Below, in pieces: positions 1-8,067 of a DNA stretch of 57,956 nucleotides. The notes under the pieces are model-generated. The model saw only the letters and a list, made by a program, of their open reading frames with translations. It was not told where the DNA came from and made no database searches. The position numbers and the translations under genes were made by a program. This DNA comes from Okeania sp. SIO2B3 (lineage in GTDB: Bacteria > Cyanobacteriota > Cyanobacteriia > Cyanobacteriales > Microcoleaceae): the NCBI RefSeq assembly GCF_010672525.1, contig NZ_JAAHGH010000042.1, forward strand, positions 1 through 57,956, given 5' to 3'. Positions within the stretch are counted from its first letter, which is position 1. Each line of letters begins with the position of its first letter.

Positions 1-311
1 GCGGTCGAGGGATGGCGAGGTCTCCTCGCCATATCCAATCGACTCCTGTGAAGAAAAATTTTCATCTCTTTGTCAATCCTCTTCTTTTCAAGGAGAGGTA
101 ATTATTCATTATTCATTATTCATTATTAATTGTTGAAGAGCTACTGGATAGAGTAGACAAATTTTAGGGTTGCTGAATGGCTATATGATGAATGTAGTTT
201 ATAGCTTTTATCACAGTCGAAGGAAAGGTTAAAACTCAGAAAACGTAAGATTTTTTCTTCTTCCTTCTTCCTTCTTCCCTCTTACTTCTTCCTTCTTCCT
301 TTCAACAACAA
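1..311. repeat. Gene-free repeat region at window edge
   Basis: No coding sequence is seen. Positions 1-54 carry a partial copy of a dispersed repeat (gcggtcgaggg ... atatccaatcgactcctgtg) that recurs at 2113-2214 and, inverted, at about 54805-54889. Two heptamer tandem repeats follow: attcatt units at about 104-127 and cttcttc units at about 255-300, the latter ending just after the stop codon of the coiled-coil gene. Confidence 0.7.
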
Positions 312-1307
312 CTACTTAGCTTGAGAACCATTATTAGAACTAGCAAAAGCTCTCATAGCTAAATCTTGTGCTTGCTTCATTGCTTCCTGTAACTGAGTAG
401 AAATATCGTTAATTTGTTCAGTTTGTCGCTGAATTGTTTCTTCTAAAGATTCAATCTTTAATTCATAACCATTCTTCATTCCTTCCCACTCTTTGGCAAA
501 TAAATCTTCTTTAACTTTTGCCTGTCGGCTTGCTTCTTTAATTGCGTCATCTTTCGCTTTAACATAAGCCTGTTTCAACTCTTCTTCAAAACCTTCAACT
601 TTCTGTCTATTTTCTTCAAATTCAACTTGATTTTCTGCCAAATAACTTTCTCTTTCCTGCCATTGTTTTTCCTTCTCTTGATTTAACTCCTGTAATTCTC
701 GTTCCAAATTCCGCTTCATTTCTTCATATTCATCCGTTTCAATTTTACGCTGATGTTCCAATTCATATTGATAGTCAGCAGCTTCATTTTCTCGTTGTTT
801 AATTAACAATTGATTTTCCTCTTCAATTGCTGCTTCATACTCTTGTTGTTCCTTTTGCCAAGCTTTTCGCTTAGTCGTCATATCCTTGGCAATATTTTCT
901 TGATGCTCGCTAAAATTCTGATCTAGAAATCCTAGTTTTTCTTGATGTTCTTGAGTTAAAATATGCAAAGCATCAGCAACAATACGAACTTTTTGTAACT
1001 CTTGCAAATGTTGATTTTCAATTTCAATGGCAAGCTTTAATTCTTCAAGTTTAGTAGATTCTTGATGCAAATTGTCTAATAACTGATTAACAATACTACC
1101 AAAATCTAATTGTAAATCAGCCAAACCTTTAACAATACTATCTGTGGTATAGGTAGCAGCAGTTTCTAGGATTTGTTTCCCTTTTTCCTTCTCTGCTTCT
1201 TCCTCCTTAGTTGCCACTTTTGATGCAAGATTTTTCTTAGCCGCTAAAATTTCTTCAAATGATTTCATCACTCTAAATTTGCTACTTTCTGATGCAATTT
1301 GTGTCAT
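312..1307 (-). CDS. Long coiled-coil protein, function unknown
   Basis: The 331-residue product is almost entirely charged heptad-rich helix: residues 60-320 are dominated by E, K, Q, L and A with no enzymatic motif, so it should form an extended coiled coil. No signal peptide or membrane segment is visible. The start is placed at 1307 (MTQIASES) because AGGGAG lies 7 bases upstream at 1315-1320; the frame is open to 1373, but those 22 residues have no ribosome site. It is the last of three minus-strand genes (3874-312) that may be co-transcribed, although the spacers are long. Its first ~47 codons and upstream region are duplicated at about 1622-1905. Filament-like, scaffold and SMC-like roles are all possible; none is shown. 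Confidence 0.8.
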   Translation of the reverse strand: MTQIASESSKFRVMKSFEEILAAKKNLASKVATKEEEAEKEKGKQILETAATYTTDSIVKGLADLQLDFGSIVNQLLDNLHQESTKLEELKLAIEIENQHLQELQKVRIVADALHILTQEHQEKLGFLDQNFSEHQENIAKDMTTKRKAWQKEQQEYEAAIEEENQLLIKQRENEAADYQYELEHQRKIETDEYEEMKRNLERELQELNQEKEKQWQERESYLAENQVEFEENRQKVEGFEEELKQAYVKAKDDAIKEASRQAKVKEDLFAKEWEGMKNGYELKIESLEETIQRQTEQINDISTQLQEAMKQAQDLAMRAFASSNNGSQAK

Positions 1308-1314
1308 TTTTTTT

Positions 1315-1320
1315 CTCCCT
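1315..1320 (-). promoter_or_regulatory. Ribosome binding site AGGGAG
   Basis: AGGGAG, 7 bases before the ATG at 1307, decides the start of the coiled-coil gene. The same sequence is retained before the duplicated fragment at 1765. Confidence 0.7.
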
Positions 1321-1621
1321 AATTTTGATGATTTTAACTGGCCCTGGGCTAACAGCTTTGGTTGAAATTCCAAACTTATAGGTGTCGGATAATTTAAGAG
1401 GGGTTGAAATTCCCTTTAAAATTGCATTTATCTTGGTTTAAGAGTGAAAAAAGAATGCTTTTGTGAGGTGAAACTTCAATTATTAAGTAATTAACACAAG
1501 CGCAATGACATTTTTGATAATTAGCACGCCAGTAATGTATTAATTATTCTGATGTTTACTTCTCCCCCACTCCCCCACTCCCCCACTCCCCTACTTTCCT
1601 ACTCACCTACTTCCCTACTCA

Positions 1622-1765
1622 TTCTAAGATTTGTTTCCCTTTTTCCTTCTCTGCTTCTTCCTCCTTAGTTGCCACTTTTGATGCAAGATTTTTCTTAGCA
1701 GCTAAAATTTCTTCAAATGATTTCATCACTCTAAATTTGCTACTTTCTGATGCAGTTTGTGTCAT
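1622..1765 (-). pseudogene. Duplicated 5' fragment of the coiled-coil gene
   Basis: This stretch copies the first ~47 codons of the coiled-coil gene (compare 1167-1307) with a few substitutions and the same AGGGAG ribosome site. It stops at a junction with tandem-repeat DNA at about 1620 and cannot encode the full protein. The similarity continues upstream through 1905 (matching 1308-1441) and resumes at 2010-2062 and 2380-2510. The duplicated unit was therefore the gene's 5' end plus its whole upstream region. Confidence 0.8.
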
Positions 1766-2062
1766 TTTTTTTCTCCCTAATGTTGATAATTTTAACTAGC
1801 CCTGGGCTAACAGTTTTGGTTGAAATTCCAAACTTATAGGTATCGGATAATTTAAGAGGGGTTGAAATTCCCTTTAAAATTGTATTTCTCTTGGTTTAAG
1901 TCTAAAATTAAGCTTTTTTCGGAGTATTAAATCAGGAAATGCTAACTAATTAAATGCTGTTTTCGTAGCATTCAGGACTAAAAGCTTTTTAATTTGATAC
2001 CGTTATACCAAGAGTGAAAAAAGAATGTTTTTGTGAGGTAAAACTTCAATTATTAAGTAATT

Positions 2063-2379
2063 TAGGACTTGCCGAATAATTAACTAATTAATAATTAAAT
2101 AATTCTGGTTTAAAGCCTCCCCTTTTAAAGGGAAAAAAGCGGTCGTTTGCGGAGCATTCCGTAGGATGGGATGGATGGGTTTCCTAACCATATCCAATCG
2201 ACTCCTGTGAAGAAATAATATTTCCTTATATTCAATTCCGTAGCGGTTTTAACCAGAGGTAATTATCAATTATCCATTATCAATTATCCATTAATGAAGC
2301 AGATACGCTATATATAGTACTCATAACTATTGTCCAATAGTTACTGGACTCTATACACAGTGTCTTTGCGTAAGTCCTG
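2063..2379. mobile_element. Small inverted-repeat element with TAATT duplication
   Basis: The ends are TAGGACTTGCC and, reversed, CAGGACTTACGCA. The flanks are TAATT at 2058-2062 and TAATT at 2380-2384. The empty site is present in copy A of the surrounding duplication (aagtaattaacaca near 1485), so the boundaries are direct. TIR ambiguity leaves the duplication at 4 or 5 bp. No coding capacity. Inside is a copy of the dispersed gcggtcg/atccaatcgactcctg repeat. The ends resemble those of the element at 17067-17248. Confidence 0.8.
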
Positions 2380-2502
2380 TAATTAACACAAGCGCAATGA
2401 CATTTTTGATAATTAGCACACCAGTAGTGTATTAATTATTCTGATGTTTACTTCTCCCCTACTCCCCCACTCCCCCACTCCCCCACTCCCCTACTTTCCT
2501 AC

Positions 2503-2892
2503 TCACCCCAGTTTCCGAAGCTGCTTCAAAATATCTTCATATTCTTGGGCAGTATTTAATTTTTTCCTAGTCATTTCTGGAGCTAATGACTTGAGGATTT
2601 TCTGGCATTTTTCACAACGATTTCCTTTCCAGCAATAACAGTCATCTACTAACTCTAAAAGAGTCGATTTTAAGCAATTATTTTCTGTTAGTAATGCCTG
2701 GTAATTATTTTGAATAGATTCAACAACTAAACTAATATGTTGTAAATCTTGACTGAAATTTTCCAGGTCATTAATAGTATCAGTTCTAATTTGATGCTTA
2801 ACTTCTAACTTTCCCCGTAAACTATCTTCCCATTGCTGGGTTTTTGGTGTTTTTACACCCTGATAAATCCTGAATTTAGCAATTTCACTCAT
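2503..2892 (-). CDS. Hypothetical protein with cysteine cluster
   Basis: This 129-residue protein is not recognised. Residues 45-75 look helical. A cysteine-rich motif (CYCWKGNRCEKC) at about residues 84-95 could bind a metal or form a small zinc site; the rest is charged and soluble. The gene lies between two other minus-strand hypothetical genes. Its last codons (CGG AAA CTG GGG TGA) run straight into the C-rich octamer repeat at 2455-2510, so the stop codon is supplied by repeat DNA and the original C-terminus may have been longer. Confidence 0.6.
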   Translation of the reverse strand: MSEIAKFRIYQGVKTPKTQQWEDSLRGKLEVKHQIRTDTINDLENFSQDLQHISLVVESIQNNYQALLTENNCLKSTLLELVDDCYCWKGNRCEKCQKILKSLAPEMTRKKLNTAQEYEDILKQLRKLG

Positions 2893-3038
2893 TTGTACCT
2901 CTTGAAGTTTTCCAATTTTTTTTCATCATAAAACCACAAAAACTTTAAAACTGAAAGCTGTAAATAGAGACACCAAAAAATCATTAATATTAATATTGCG
3001 TCTCTACATATTTATCTTTTCCCTTATGGGTTTAATAG

Positions 3039-3127
3039 CCCACCGTCAACGGTCGTGCTTAAAATTGTTTGGGGTAAGTAGACGCGGAGTAGCTTGTCGA
3101 AGACTATCCCCATACAATTTTCCCTTC
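3039..3127. repeat. Dispersed repeat, inverted copy at 6056-6134
   Basis: The segment from caccgtcaacgg through aattgtttggggt to atacaattttccctt is found in reverse complement at 6056-6134 (aagggaaaattgcatggg ... ccccaaacaatttt ... ccgttgacggtg). The 6-kb copy lacks about 20 internal bases. Both copies abut tandem heptamers of the ccttctg type. No coding role is seen. Confidence 0.65.
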
Positions 3128-3184
3128 TGCCTTCTGCCTTCTGCCTTCTGCCTTCTGCCTTCTTCAAGAAGATAATGCAGCAGC

Positions 3185-3874
3185 TCAAGACTCATTTCCT
3201 GGTAGTAAAGCTGTATCATTACTAATATTTGAACCTAGTAAAGAAGAATTTTGATTACTATTAGTATGAGCTACCATCAAACTAGCCGTTTCTTCAGCAG
3301 ATAAATTATCTAAGCAAACCATTTTTATGGTTCCTTCTAAGTCAATCATTCTTGATAGATTATTTTCGTCAGAAAGCACTGCTGCTGCCTGCTGAATAAT
3401 CGACCAATCTGTACGTTCTTGCCAACGCCATTTTAAACTGTAATAATTGATAGGTTTGACCACTCCATTTTCATCTGGTTTTTGACCGCTATGCTTGATA
3501 AATTCAGGCAGAAAAATTCCTGTTGCTGGCTCCACTCCTTGACTTTGAACTGAAGCAATTAAACGATTAAAATCATTCAAAGAACGACCTTTAATATATG
3601 TCACCATTAACACTCCATGAGGTAATTCTCCTGACTCAGCAACAAACCAAATTTGACCCCATAATGTATTAATTGTTTGACCTAAATTGCCGAAAAATTT
3701 GCTAAATTTGATAATTGTCATTGAAACTTTAGAACCATAATCTGTGTCTCCAATTACCCATTGTCCTGACTGACAATTATTACGAACTGCAATAGGAATT
3801 TCTGGTACTAATAAAGCTTGTTTTGGTTTAGCTCCAAACACATAAATTTTTGCTTTAACATTAGAATTAGACAT
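3185..3874 (-). CDS. Hypothetical protein, soluble
   Basis: This 229-residue protein is not recognised. The N-terminal ~170 residues have mixed strand and helix character with several Trp residues; the last ~35 residues are Ser/Asn-rich and probably disordered. No signal peptide, membrane segment or catalytic motif is evident. It is the first of the minus-strand set ending in the coiled-coil gene and may be functionally tied to it. The ATG at 3874 follows an A/T-rich leader with only a weak purine stretch (aaggaaat) about 8 bases before it. Confidence 0.6.
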   Translation of the reverse strand: MSNSNVKAKIYVFGAKPKQALLVPEIPIAVRNNCQSGQWVIGDTDYGSKVSMTIIKFSKFFGNLGQTINTLWGQIWFVAESGELPHGVLMVTYIKGRSLNDFNRLIASVQSQGVEPATGIFLPEFIKHSGQKPDENGVVKPINYYSLKWRWQERTDWSIIQQAAAVLSDENNLSRMIDLEGTIKMVCLDNLSAEETASLMVAHTNSNQNSSLLGSNISNDTALLPGNES

Positions 3875-4037
3875 CTTTTATTTCCTTTAATTTGATTTTT
3901 TACCTGCTTTGAAGAAAGTAGTAAGTTATAGAAGAAAAAAAATTATTTAAATCCTAAAACCCACGAATTAAGTAAGTAAGTCTATGGAAGAAAATCACCT
4001 AAAACCTAATACCTAAAACCTTCTTACAAACTAATTA

Positions 4038-4313
4038 GGGCTTGCTGATTAAATCTAAAAGTACTCTTTTGATAAAGGAGCGAAAAAAGTGCCTGGTATC
4101 ACGTTGAAAACCCTCAAAAACTTAGAATAAAAGGCAGGGGGGATAGCAGAAAAATCACTCTGACAAATATATTCGACTATCTCCTAATTAATACCTCGTT
4201 TCTCCTAACTACTCTCTGCTCCCCTACTCCCCCACTCCCCTTTTCCCCTCCTGGGAGGGGGAGGGGCGAGGGGTGGGTCCCCTACTCCTGAAAAAGACTT
4301 TTTCAGCAGACCC
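4038..4313. mobile_element. MITE family 2, copy 1
   Basis: The 276-bp element begins GGGCTTGCTGATTAAAT and ends TTTTTCAGCAGACCC. It is flanked by the direct repeat TAATTA (4032-4037 and 4314-4319). It has no coding capacity. Its interior holds a C-rich octamer tandem repeat and a cccctcc/gggagggg palindromic tract. Four more copies lie at 35289, 41836, 48428 and 56548. The right boundary forms part of the stop codon of the neighbouring small gene. Confidence 0.8.
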
Positions 4314-4579
4314 TAATTAATTAGATGTGTCGCCTTTGCAGGTTGTGGATATTGATAATTTGTAGTTGCTTCCTGCTGCGCTTTAATAATTCGCAATGCT
4401 CCCAACAAATGCTCTAACATTTCTATATGACTAGGAGTAAAGTGAATACTGAAGCCTTCCCCATCTCTTGCATAGCCTGGGCAAACAAGAGAAGCTGAAC
4501 TCTGTTCTTCATGGGTGGCAATATACAGCCAGTCTTCGTCTTCCAATTTGTAGTGTGTATCTGTCCAGGTTCTCAGCAT
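4313..4579 (-). CDS. Small hypothetical protein
   Basis: With the start at 4579 (MLRTWTDTHYK) the product is 88 residues. That start is preferred because GGAGG lies 8 bases upstream; the frame is open to 4648, where spacing is poor. The protein is acidic and soluble, with no recognised domain. Its TAG stop at 4313-4315 straddles the target duplication and first base of the inserted MITE, and the last two codons (Ile, Asn) are also duplication sequence. The C-terminus has therefore been cut or altered by the insertion. It is divergent from the XRE/ImmA pair, with a repeat-rich region between. Confidence 0.55.
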   Translation of the reverse strand: MLRTWTDTHYKLEDEDWLYIATHEEQSSASLVCPGYARDGEGFSIHFTPSHIEMLEHLLGALRIIKAQQEATTNYQYPQPAKATHLIN

Positions 4580-4587
4580 AATGCTAT

Positions 4588-4592
4588 CCTCC
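4588..4592 (-). promoter_or_regulatory. Ribosome binding site GGAGG
   Basis: GGAGG, 8 bases before the ATG at 4579, decides the start of the small hypothetical gene in favour of 4579 over upstream ATGs at 4621 and 4648. Confidence 0.6.
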
Positions 4593-4710
4593 AGGTGAGC
4601 GGTACTTGTTGAGACTCTCATAAATTTACAATTAGTCAACTTGAGCATGACTCCATATATAGAGCCTAAATTTAATTGACTTAATTTTCAACCTTACCAG
4701 TAGTGTCTCG

Positions 4711-4793
4711 TAAGTTGATTTTTCTTTCAACTAAATCTATTGTAGCGCTAGTTGATTTTATCGTCAAGGCTTTAGTTGAAATTTTCGTCAAAG
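4711..4793. promoter_or_regulatory. Candidate operator of the XRE-ImmA pair
   Basis: Three related direct repeats start GTTGA at 4714, 4751 and 4775; the last two share TAGTTGA...TTTTCGTCAA-type sequence. Two inverted repeats are also present: TTTCAACTAAA (4725-4735) against TTTAGTTGAAA (4771-4781), exact over 11 bp, and GTTGA-8-TCAAC (4714-4731). The region ends 32 bases before the GTG start of the XRE gene, the usual place for autoregulation. Binding by this regulator is inferred. Confidence 0.6.
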
Positions 4794-4825
4794 TTGCTTA
4801 AAATACTTATTAGGAGGTAAAAGCC

Positions 4826-5164
4826 GTGGAAAAAAGTTTTGGAAAGTTAATTAGAAAGGCCCGTAAAGACAAAGGATATTCCCAACGAGAGTTGGCCAAG
4901 TACTTAGGAGTGGACTTTACATATTTGTCCAAGCTAGAGAACGATCGCGCCGACTATGCACCAAAAGAAGAAGTGATTCGTGGGTTAGCGAGGAATCTTG
5001 ATTTGGATGAAGAGGAATTAATTTTCCTCGCTGGCAGAATTCCTCAACAGTATGAGGAGATTCTCAAACAAAATCCAAAAGAGATGCTAGCATTGTTCCG
5101 ACGAATGCAAGAAAATCCTGAGTTCGCTCAAACAATATCTCAAGCTGCAACAGAGGGAGAATAA
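4826..5164 (+). CDS. XRE-family transcriptional regulator
   Basis: This 112-residue protein has an N-terminal Cro/CI-type helix-turn-helix at about residues 7-62: RELAKYLGVDFTYLSKLEN is the classic turn plus recognition helix. The short helical tail after residue 70 is probably for dimer or partner contact. The start is GTG at 4826 with AGGAGGT 8-9 bases upstream. The stop is three bases before the GTG of the ImmA-type protease gene, so the two are one operon. In related pairs (ImmR/ImmA, DdrO/IrrE) the protease cleaves the repressor to switch genes on. The repeats just upstream suggest autoregulation. Whether it controls a mobile element or a stress response is not shown. Confidence 0.88.
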   Translation: MEKSFGKLIRKARKDKGYSQRELAKYLGVDFTYLSKLENDRADYAPKEEVIRGLARNLDLDEEELIFLAGRIPQQYEEILKQNPKEMLALFRRMQENPEFAQTISQAATEGE

Positions 5165-5167
5165 AAC

Positions 5168-5851
5168 GTGAGTATCCTCAAACCGTATTGCTTTTATCGC
5201 AAAGAGTCGATTGAGCGTCGGGCAAATGATATTCTCAGGCGAATGCATAAAACCGCAAATTTTGCTCCCAGGTGGCCTTTTGAAGCTTCTTTAGTTGCTG
5301 ATTTTTTAGACTTGGGAGTAGTTTGGGATGAAATTCCTCCTGATGAAGGGGGAGCGATCGCTGCCCGAATTTTACCAACCGAACGACTAATTGAACTCAA
5401 TGAAAAGATTTTAGATAAGCCCCAAGGCTTTCAAGAATCAACACTCGCTCATGAAATTGGTCATTGGGTGCTGCATATTAATCAGGATGAAGCAGATGGA
5501 GTTGCGAAACAGTTAGAACTCGATCTAGGTGATTATGGAACGCCAAATCATTCAGAACAACCTTTTGTTTGTCGGGGTGCAAGTGGCAGCAAAATTGATT
5601 CTATTGAATGGCAAGCTCAATATTTTGCAGGCTGTTTATTGATGCCAAAATCGATTCTTGAAGAAAAAAGACAAGGCAAAGATTTAACTAAATGGTCAAA
5701 TCTTTATAAAATTAAAGATGAGTTAGGCGTCAGCATTTCTAACTTAACTTACCGTCTGCAAGAGTTTGGCTGGATTTACATTCCTAAAGGTAGTCGAACA
5801 ATTTATCGGGGATCTGAGGAAATTCAAGGACAAACACAACTGTTTGGATAA
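5168..5851 (+). CDS. ImmA/IrrE-family metallo-endopeptidase
   Basis: This 227-residue protein has the zinc protease motif HEIGH at residues 95-99 inside the longer LAHEIGHWVLH signature. A conserved block at about 145-160 (WQAQYFAGCLLMP) matches the family's second half, where the third zinc ligand usually sits. The last ~40 residues look like a small winged-helix-like tail (GVSISNLTYRLQEFGWI). It starts GTG three bases after the upstream regulator stop. By family precedent its substrate would be that repressor. No phage integrase is nearby, so an immunity-region origin is not supported; a stress or toxin-antitoxin-like role is equally possible. Confidence 0.88.
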   Translation: MSILKPYCFYRKESIERRANDILRRMHKTANFAPRWPFEASLVADFLDLGVVWDEIPPDEGGAIAARILPTERLIELNEKILDKPQGFQESTLAHEIGHWVLHINQDEADGVAKQLELDLGDYGTPNHSEQPFVCRGASGSKIDSIEWQAQYFAGCLLMPKSILEEKRQGKDLTKWSNLYKIKDELGVSISNLTYRLQEFGWIYIPKGSRTIYRGSEEIQGQTQLFG

Positions 5852-6237
5852 ACCTAAAAACTGACACAAAGAAATTAGCCAGCCTGTTTCAATGGCTGGT
5901 TGAATAATATTAGGAGTCAGAAGTCATACCCAATCGATAAATGTTTGCTACAAATACATAGGGTATTTATTAGGATTAAACCCACCCCCTAACCCCTCCC
6001 AGGAGCAGAATTCAGGAGTCAGAATGAATGGCTTCAATTAAGATTTTGTATATTGAAGAAGGCAGAAGTCAAAAGGGAAAATTGCATGGGAATTCTAACC
6101 CCAAACAATTTTGAGAACCCCCGTTGACGGTGAGGTATAAAAAAATGTTCCATCTTCAACCATTACCAAATCTTTCTTGATCTCCCCATCTCCCCATCCT
6201 CCTGACTCCTTATTCACACTATAGAACTATCAAGAGA
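5852..6237. repeat. Gene-free spacer made of dispersed repeats
   Basis: Three repeat fragments fill this spacer. About 5934-6050 matches 52010-52140 (caatcgataaatgtttgctacaaata against caattcgatcaatatttgtt, then an acccaccc/cccctccc tract and agtcagaatgaat). 6056-6134 is the inverted partner of 3039-3127. About 6145-6185 (aatgttccatcttcaacc) matches the inside of the MITE at 9986-10182. No open gene is seen. Confidence 0.6.
5877..5901 (+). terminator. Stem-loop after the XRE-ImmA operon
   Basis: AGCCAGCC (5877-5884) pairs with GGCTGGTT (5894-5901), with one G-U, across a 9-base loop. No long T run follows, so it may be a weak terminator or mRNA 3' end structure. Confidence 0.4.
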
Positions 6238-7521
6238 TTAGTCAGGAATGGCATCGGGCAATTCCTCTTCCAGTAATCTGAGGCGAGGATACTGATAAGC
6301 AGCAATGGTTCCCACAATTGCTAATAAACCTATAACAATGTCTAGAAGACCAACTCCACGACCTTGGCCAACTCCAATTATTTTTCCTATATTTCCTGCT
6401 AAAAGACTATCAGGAGTCATCAGAGGTTCAAAAATTAAATCGTCTAGAGGACCAGCGATCGCATAACCAAGAGTTAAACTCACACTAACAATGGGAGCTT
6501 TCAAACCAAAAACCCTTCCCTGAGCTTCTGGAGGTACTTTCTTTTGAAACATAACTTGCACTAAAGCGTTAATAACAGGATATGTACCCAACAAACAAAA
6601 GTAAGAAACTGTGAATAGAAACAGGGAAGGTTGTAAACCTGCCAAGAAAATGAAAAGACCTCCCAGAAGGGTAAAGGCAAATATGATTTTGATGTAATGC
6701 TCCTGAGCTTTCCAGATACTCATCATCAGGCTACCTAATACTAATCCACAACTGCCAATAGATAAAACAATCCCCAGACCAGTGGGGGACGTGAGAGATA
6801 AAACTAGGGGAGTAGTAAGAACATTAAATATTCCTATAAATAGGTTATAAGTAGCAAAGAAAATTAATAATCCCAGTAATCCTGGTTTAGTAATGAGGCA
6901 ATTCCAACCATAGATAATCTCCTTCAAAAAGGATTTGTCCAAAGTCTCTTCATCTGGATTGTTTAATTCCTGAAATTTAACTAACATCAAAGGAACAATG
7001 GCAAAAAATAAAGTAGCAAAGTCAATAACAATGATGCCTGGGATGTGAATAATAGGAAGCAATATACCTGCTAAAACTGGTGTAATTAGTTTAGATACAC
7101 CCCGCCCCAAACTGGTTAAGCCACTGGTACGGGATAGGTTTTCCTTTGGTACTAACAGAGTAGTGGCAGCAGCATAAGCATTAGCCTGAAAGGTACTGAA
7201 GCAAGCACTAAGAGCTTCGATGATGTACAAGTGCCAAATTTCTAGGTTTCCTGTAATGAATAACCAAGCAATGCTTAAAGTGCAAAGACCAGCACAAAAA
7301 TCAGCAATAATCATTGTCCAGCGACGGCTCCAGCGGTCTACAAACCCTCCTGCTATTGGGGAAATAAGTAGACTAGGCAAGTTACCACATAAAACCAGTA
7401 AACCAAACTGCGTAACTGAGCCAGTTTCTTGGAACAACCAAACATTGAAAGCAAACTCAGTTAAGCGAGAACCTACCAGGGAGAGAAATTGTCCAATCCA
7501 GATGATAATAAAGATTCTCAT
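6238..7521 (-). CDS. MFS transporter
   Basis: This 427-residue membrane protein has about twelve hydrophobic segments. Its N-terminus (FIIIWIGQFLSLVGSRLTEFA) and the TM2-TM3 loop (GGFVDRWSRRWTMIIADF) carry the major facilitator signature of the MFS_3/enterobactin-exporter-like branch, usually proton-coupled efflux pumps in the inner membrane. The C-terminal ~60 residues contain a final helix and a charged tail. Substrate unknown. The neighbours are the acyl-CoA-dehydrogenase-fold enzyme upstream and repeats downstream; nothing ties it to a pathway. The ATG at 7521 lies next to a heptamer tandem repeat (ggagtag units, 7530-7558), which may have replaced the original leader since no Shine-Dalgarno site is visible. 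Confidence 0.85.
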   Translation of the reverse strand: MRIFIIIWIGQFLSLVGSRLTEFAFNVWLFQETGSVTQFGLLVLCGNLPSLLISPIAGGFVDRWSRRWTMIIADFCAGLCTLSIAWLFITGNLEIWHLYIIEALSACFSTFQANAYAAATTLLVPKENLSRTSGLTSLGRGVSKLITPVLAGILLPIIHIPGIIVIDFATLFFAIVPLMLVKFQELNNPDEETLDKSFLKEIIYGWNCLITKPGLLGLLIFFATYNLFIGIFNVLTTPLVLSLTSPTGLGIVLSIGSCGLVLGSLMMSIWKAQEHYIKIIFAFTLLGGLFIFLAGLQPSLFLFTVSYFCLLGTYPVINALVQVMFQKKVPPEAQGRVFGLKAPIVSVSLTLGYAIAGPLDDLIFEPLMTPDSLLAGNIGKIIGVGQGRGVGLLDIVIGLLAIVGTIAAYQYPRLRLLEEELPDAIPD

Positions 7522-7634
7522 TCAGCAGGGAGTAGGGAGTAGGGAGTAGGGAGTAGGTAGGTTGGGAAGTATGGGGATATCAAAAACACAGAAATCATCA
7601 ATTTAATTTCTACTGCTTCATAAAACTGATATAA

Positions 7635-7761
7635 TATCATGTCCGCTTGAATACTTATACTTTGGTGGAAGGAAGGCAGAGGGCAGCTATGCTGGAGGCA
7701 GAAGGGTTTCTTATAATTGAAACTTAATTCTATACACGCTCCGATGCTACCGGACATGATA
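7635..7761. mobile_element. MITE family 1, copy 1
   Basis: The 127-bp element has ends TATCATGTCCGC and (reversed) TATCATGTCCGG. The flanks are TAA at 7632-7634 and TAA at 7762-7764. The inner end carries GGTAGCATCGGAGCGTGTAT (reversed), shared with the copies at 9832 and 9986. No coding capacity. Confidence 0.85.
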
Positions 7762-7922
7762 TAAAACGTCACATAGCGTGATATTTTAATGTTTACTTCC
7801 TGCTTCCACCGGAACTGTCGGCAGCACTCCGTCCACCGGAACTGTCGGGTCTTGCCCGACCGCATCTCTTAAATTAATACTGGCATTCAGATTAACGTAT
7901 TATATTGTTATTCGTTGATTAA

Positions 7923-8063
7923 TATCATGTCCGGATAATTAGTTATGAAAAAACTTATCATGAGTGCTTCAACAATAAATCTTTCTATTTTCCTTACTCC
8001 CCTACTCCCCCACTCCCCTACTCCCCTACTATCTTAATTATAAGTATTCAACCGGACATGATA
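7923..8063. mobile_element. MITE family 1, copy 2
   Basis: The 141-bp element has ends TATCATGTCCGG and (reversed) TATCATGTCCGG. The flanks are TAA at 7920-7922 and TAA at 8064-8066. The interior is an octamer tandem repeat of the ctcccct type. Its duplication ends one base before the stop codon of the flavoenzyme gene at 8068. Confidence 0.85.
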
Positions 8064-8067
8064 TAAG

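Larger units (their letters stand above)
1167..2510. repeat. Tandem duplication of upstream region plus gene 5' end
   Basis: Copy A spans about 1167-1617. Copy B spans about 1622-2510 and is longer because it carries two insertions: about 90 bases at 1919-2010 and a 317-bp element at 2063-2379. Both copies share gtgaaaaaagaatg, gtgaggt, acacaagcgcaatgac and the same C-rich octamer tandem repeat at the end. This accounts for the otherwise gene-free 1308-2502 stretch. Confidence 0.8.

Noticed and set aside
7518-7865. 115-residue open frame on the minus strand
   Set aside because: It runs across a family-1 MITE and a heptamer array; composition and position are those of repeat DNA.
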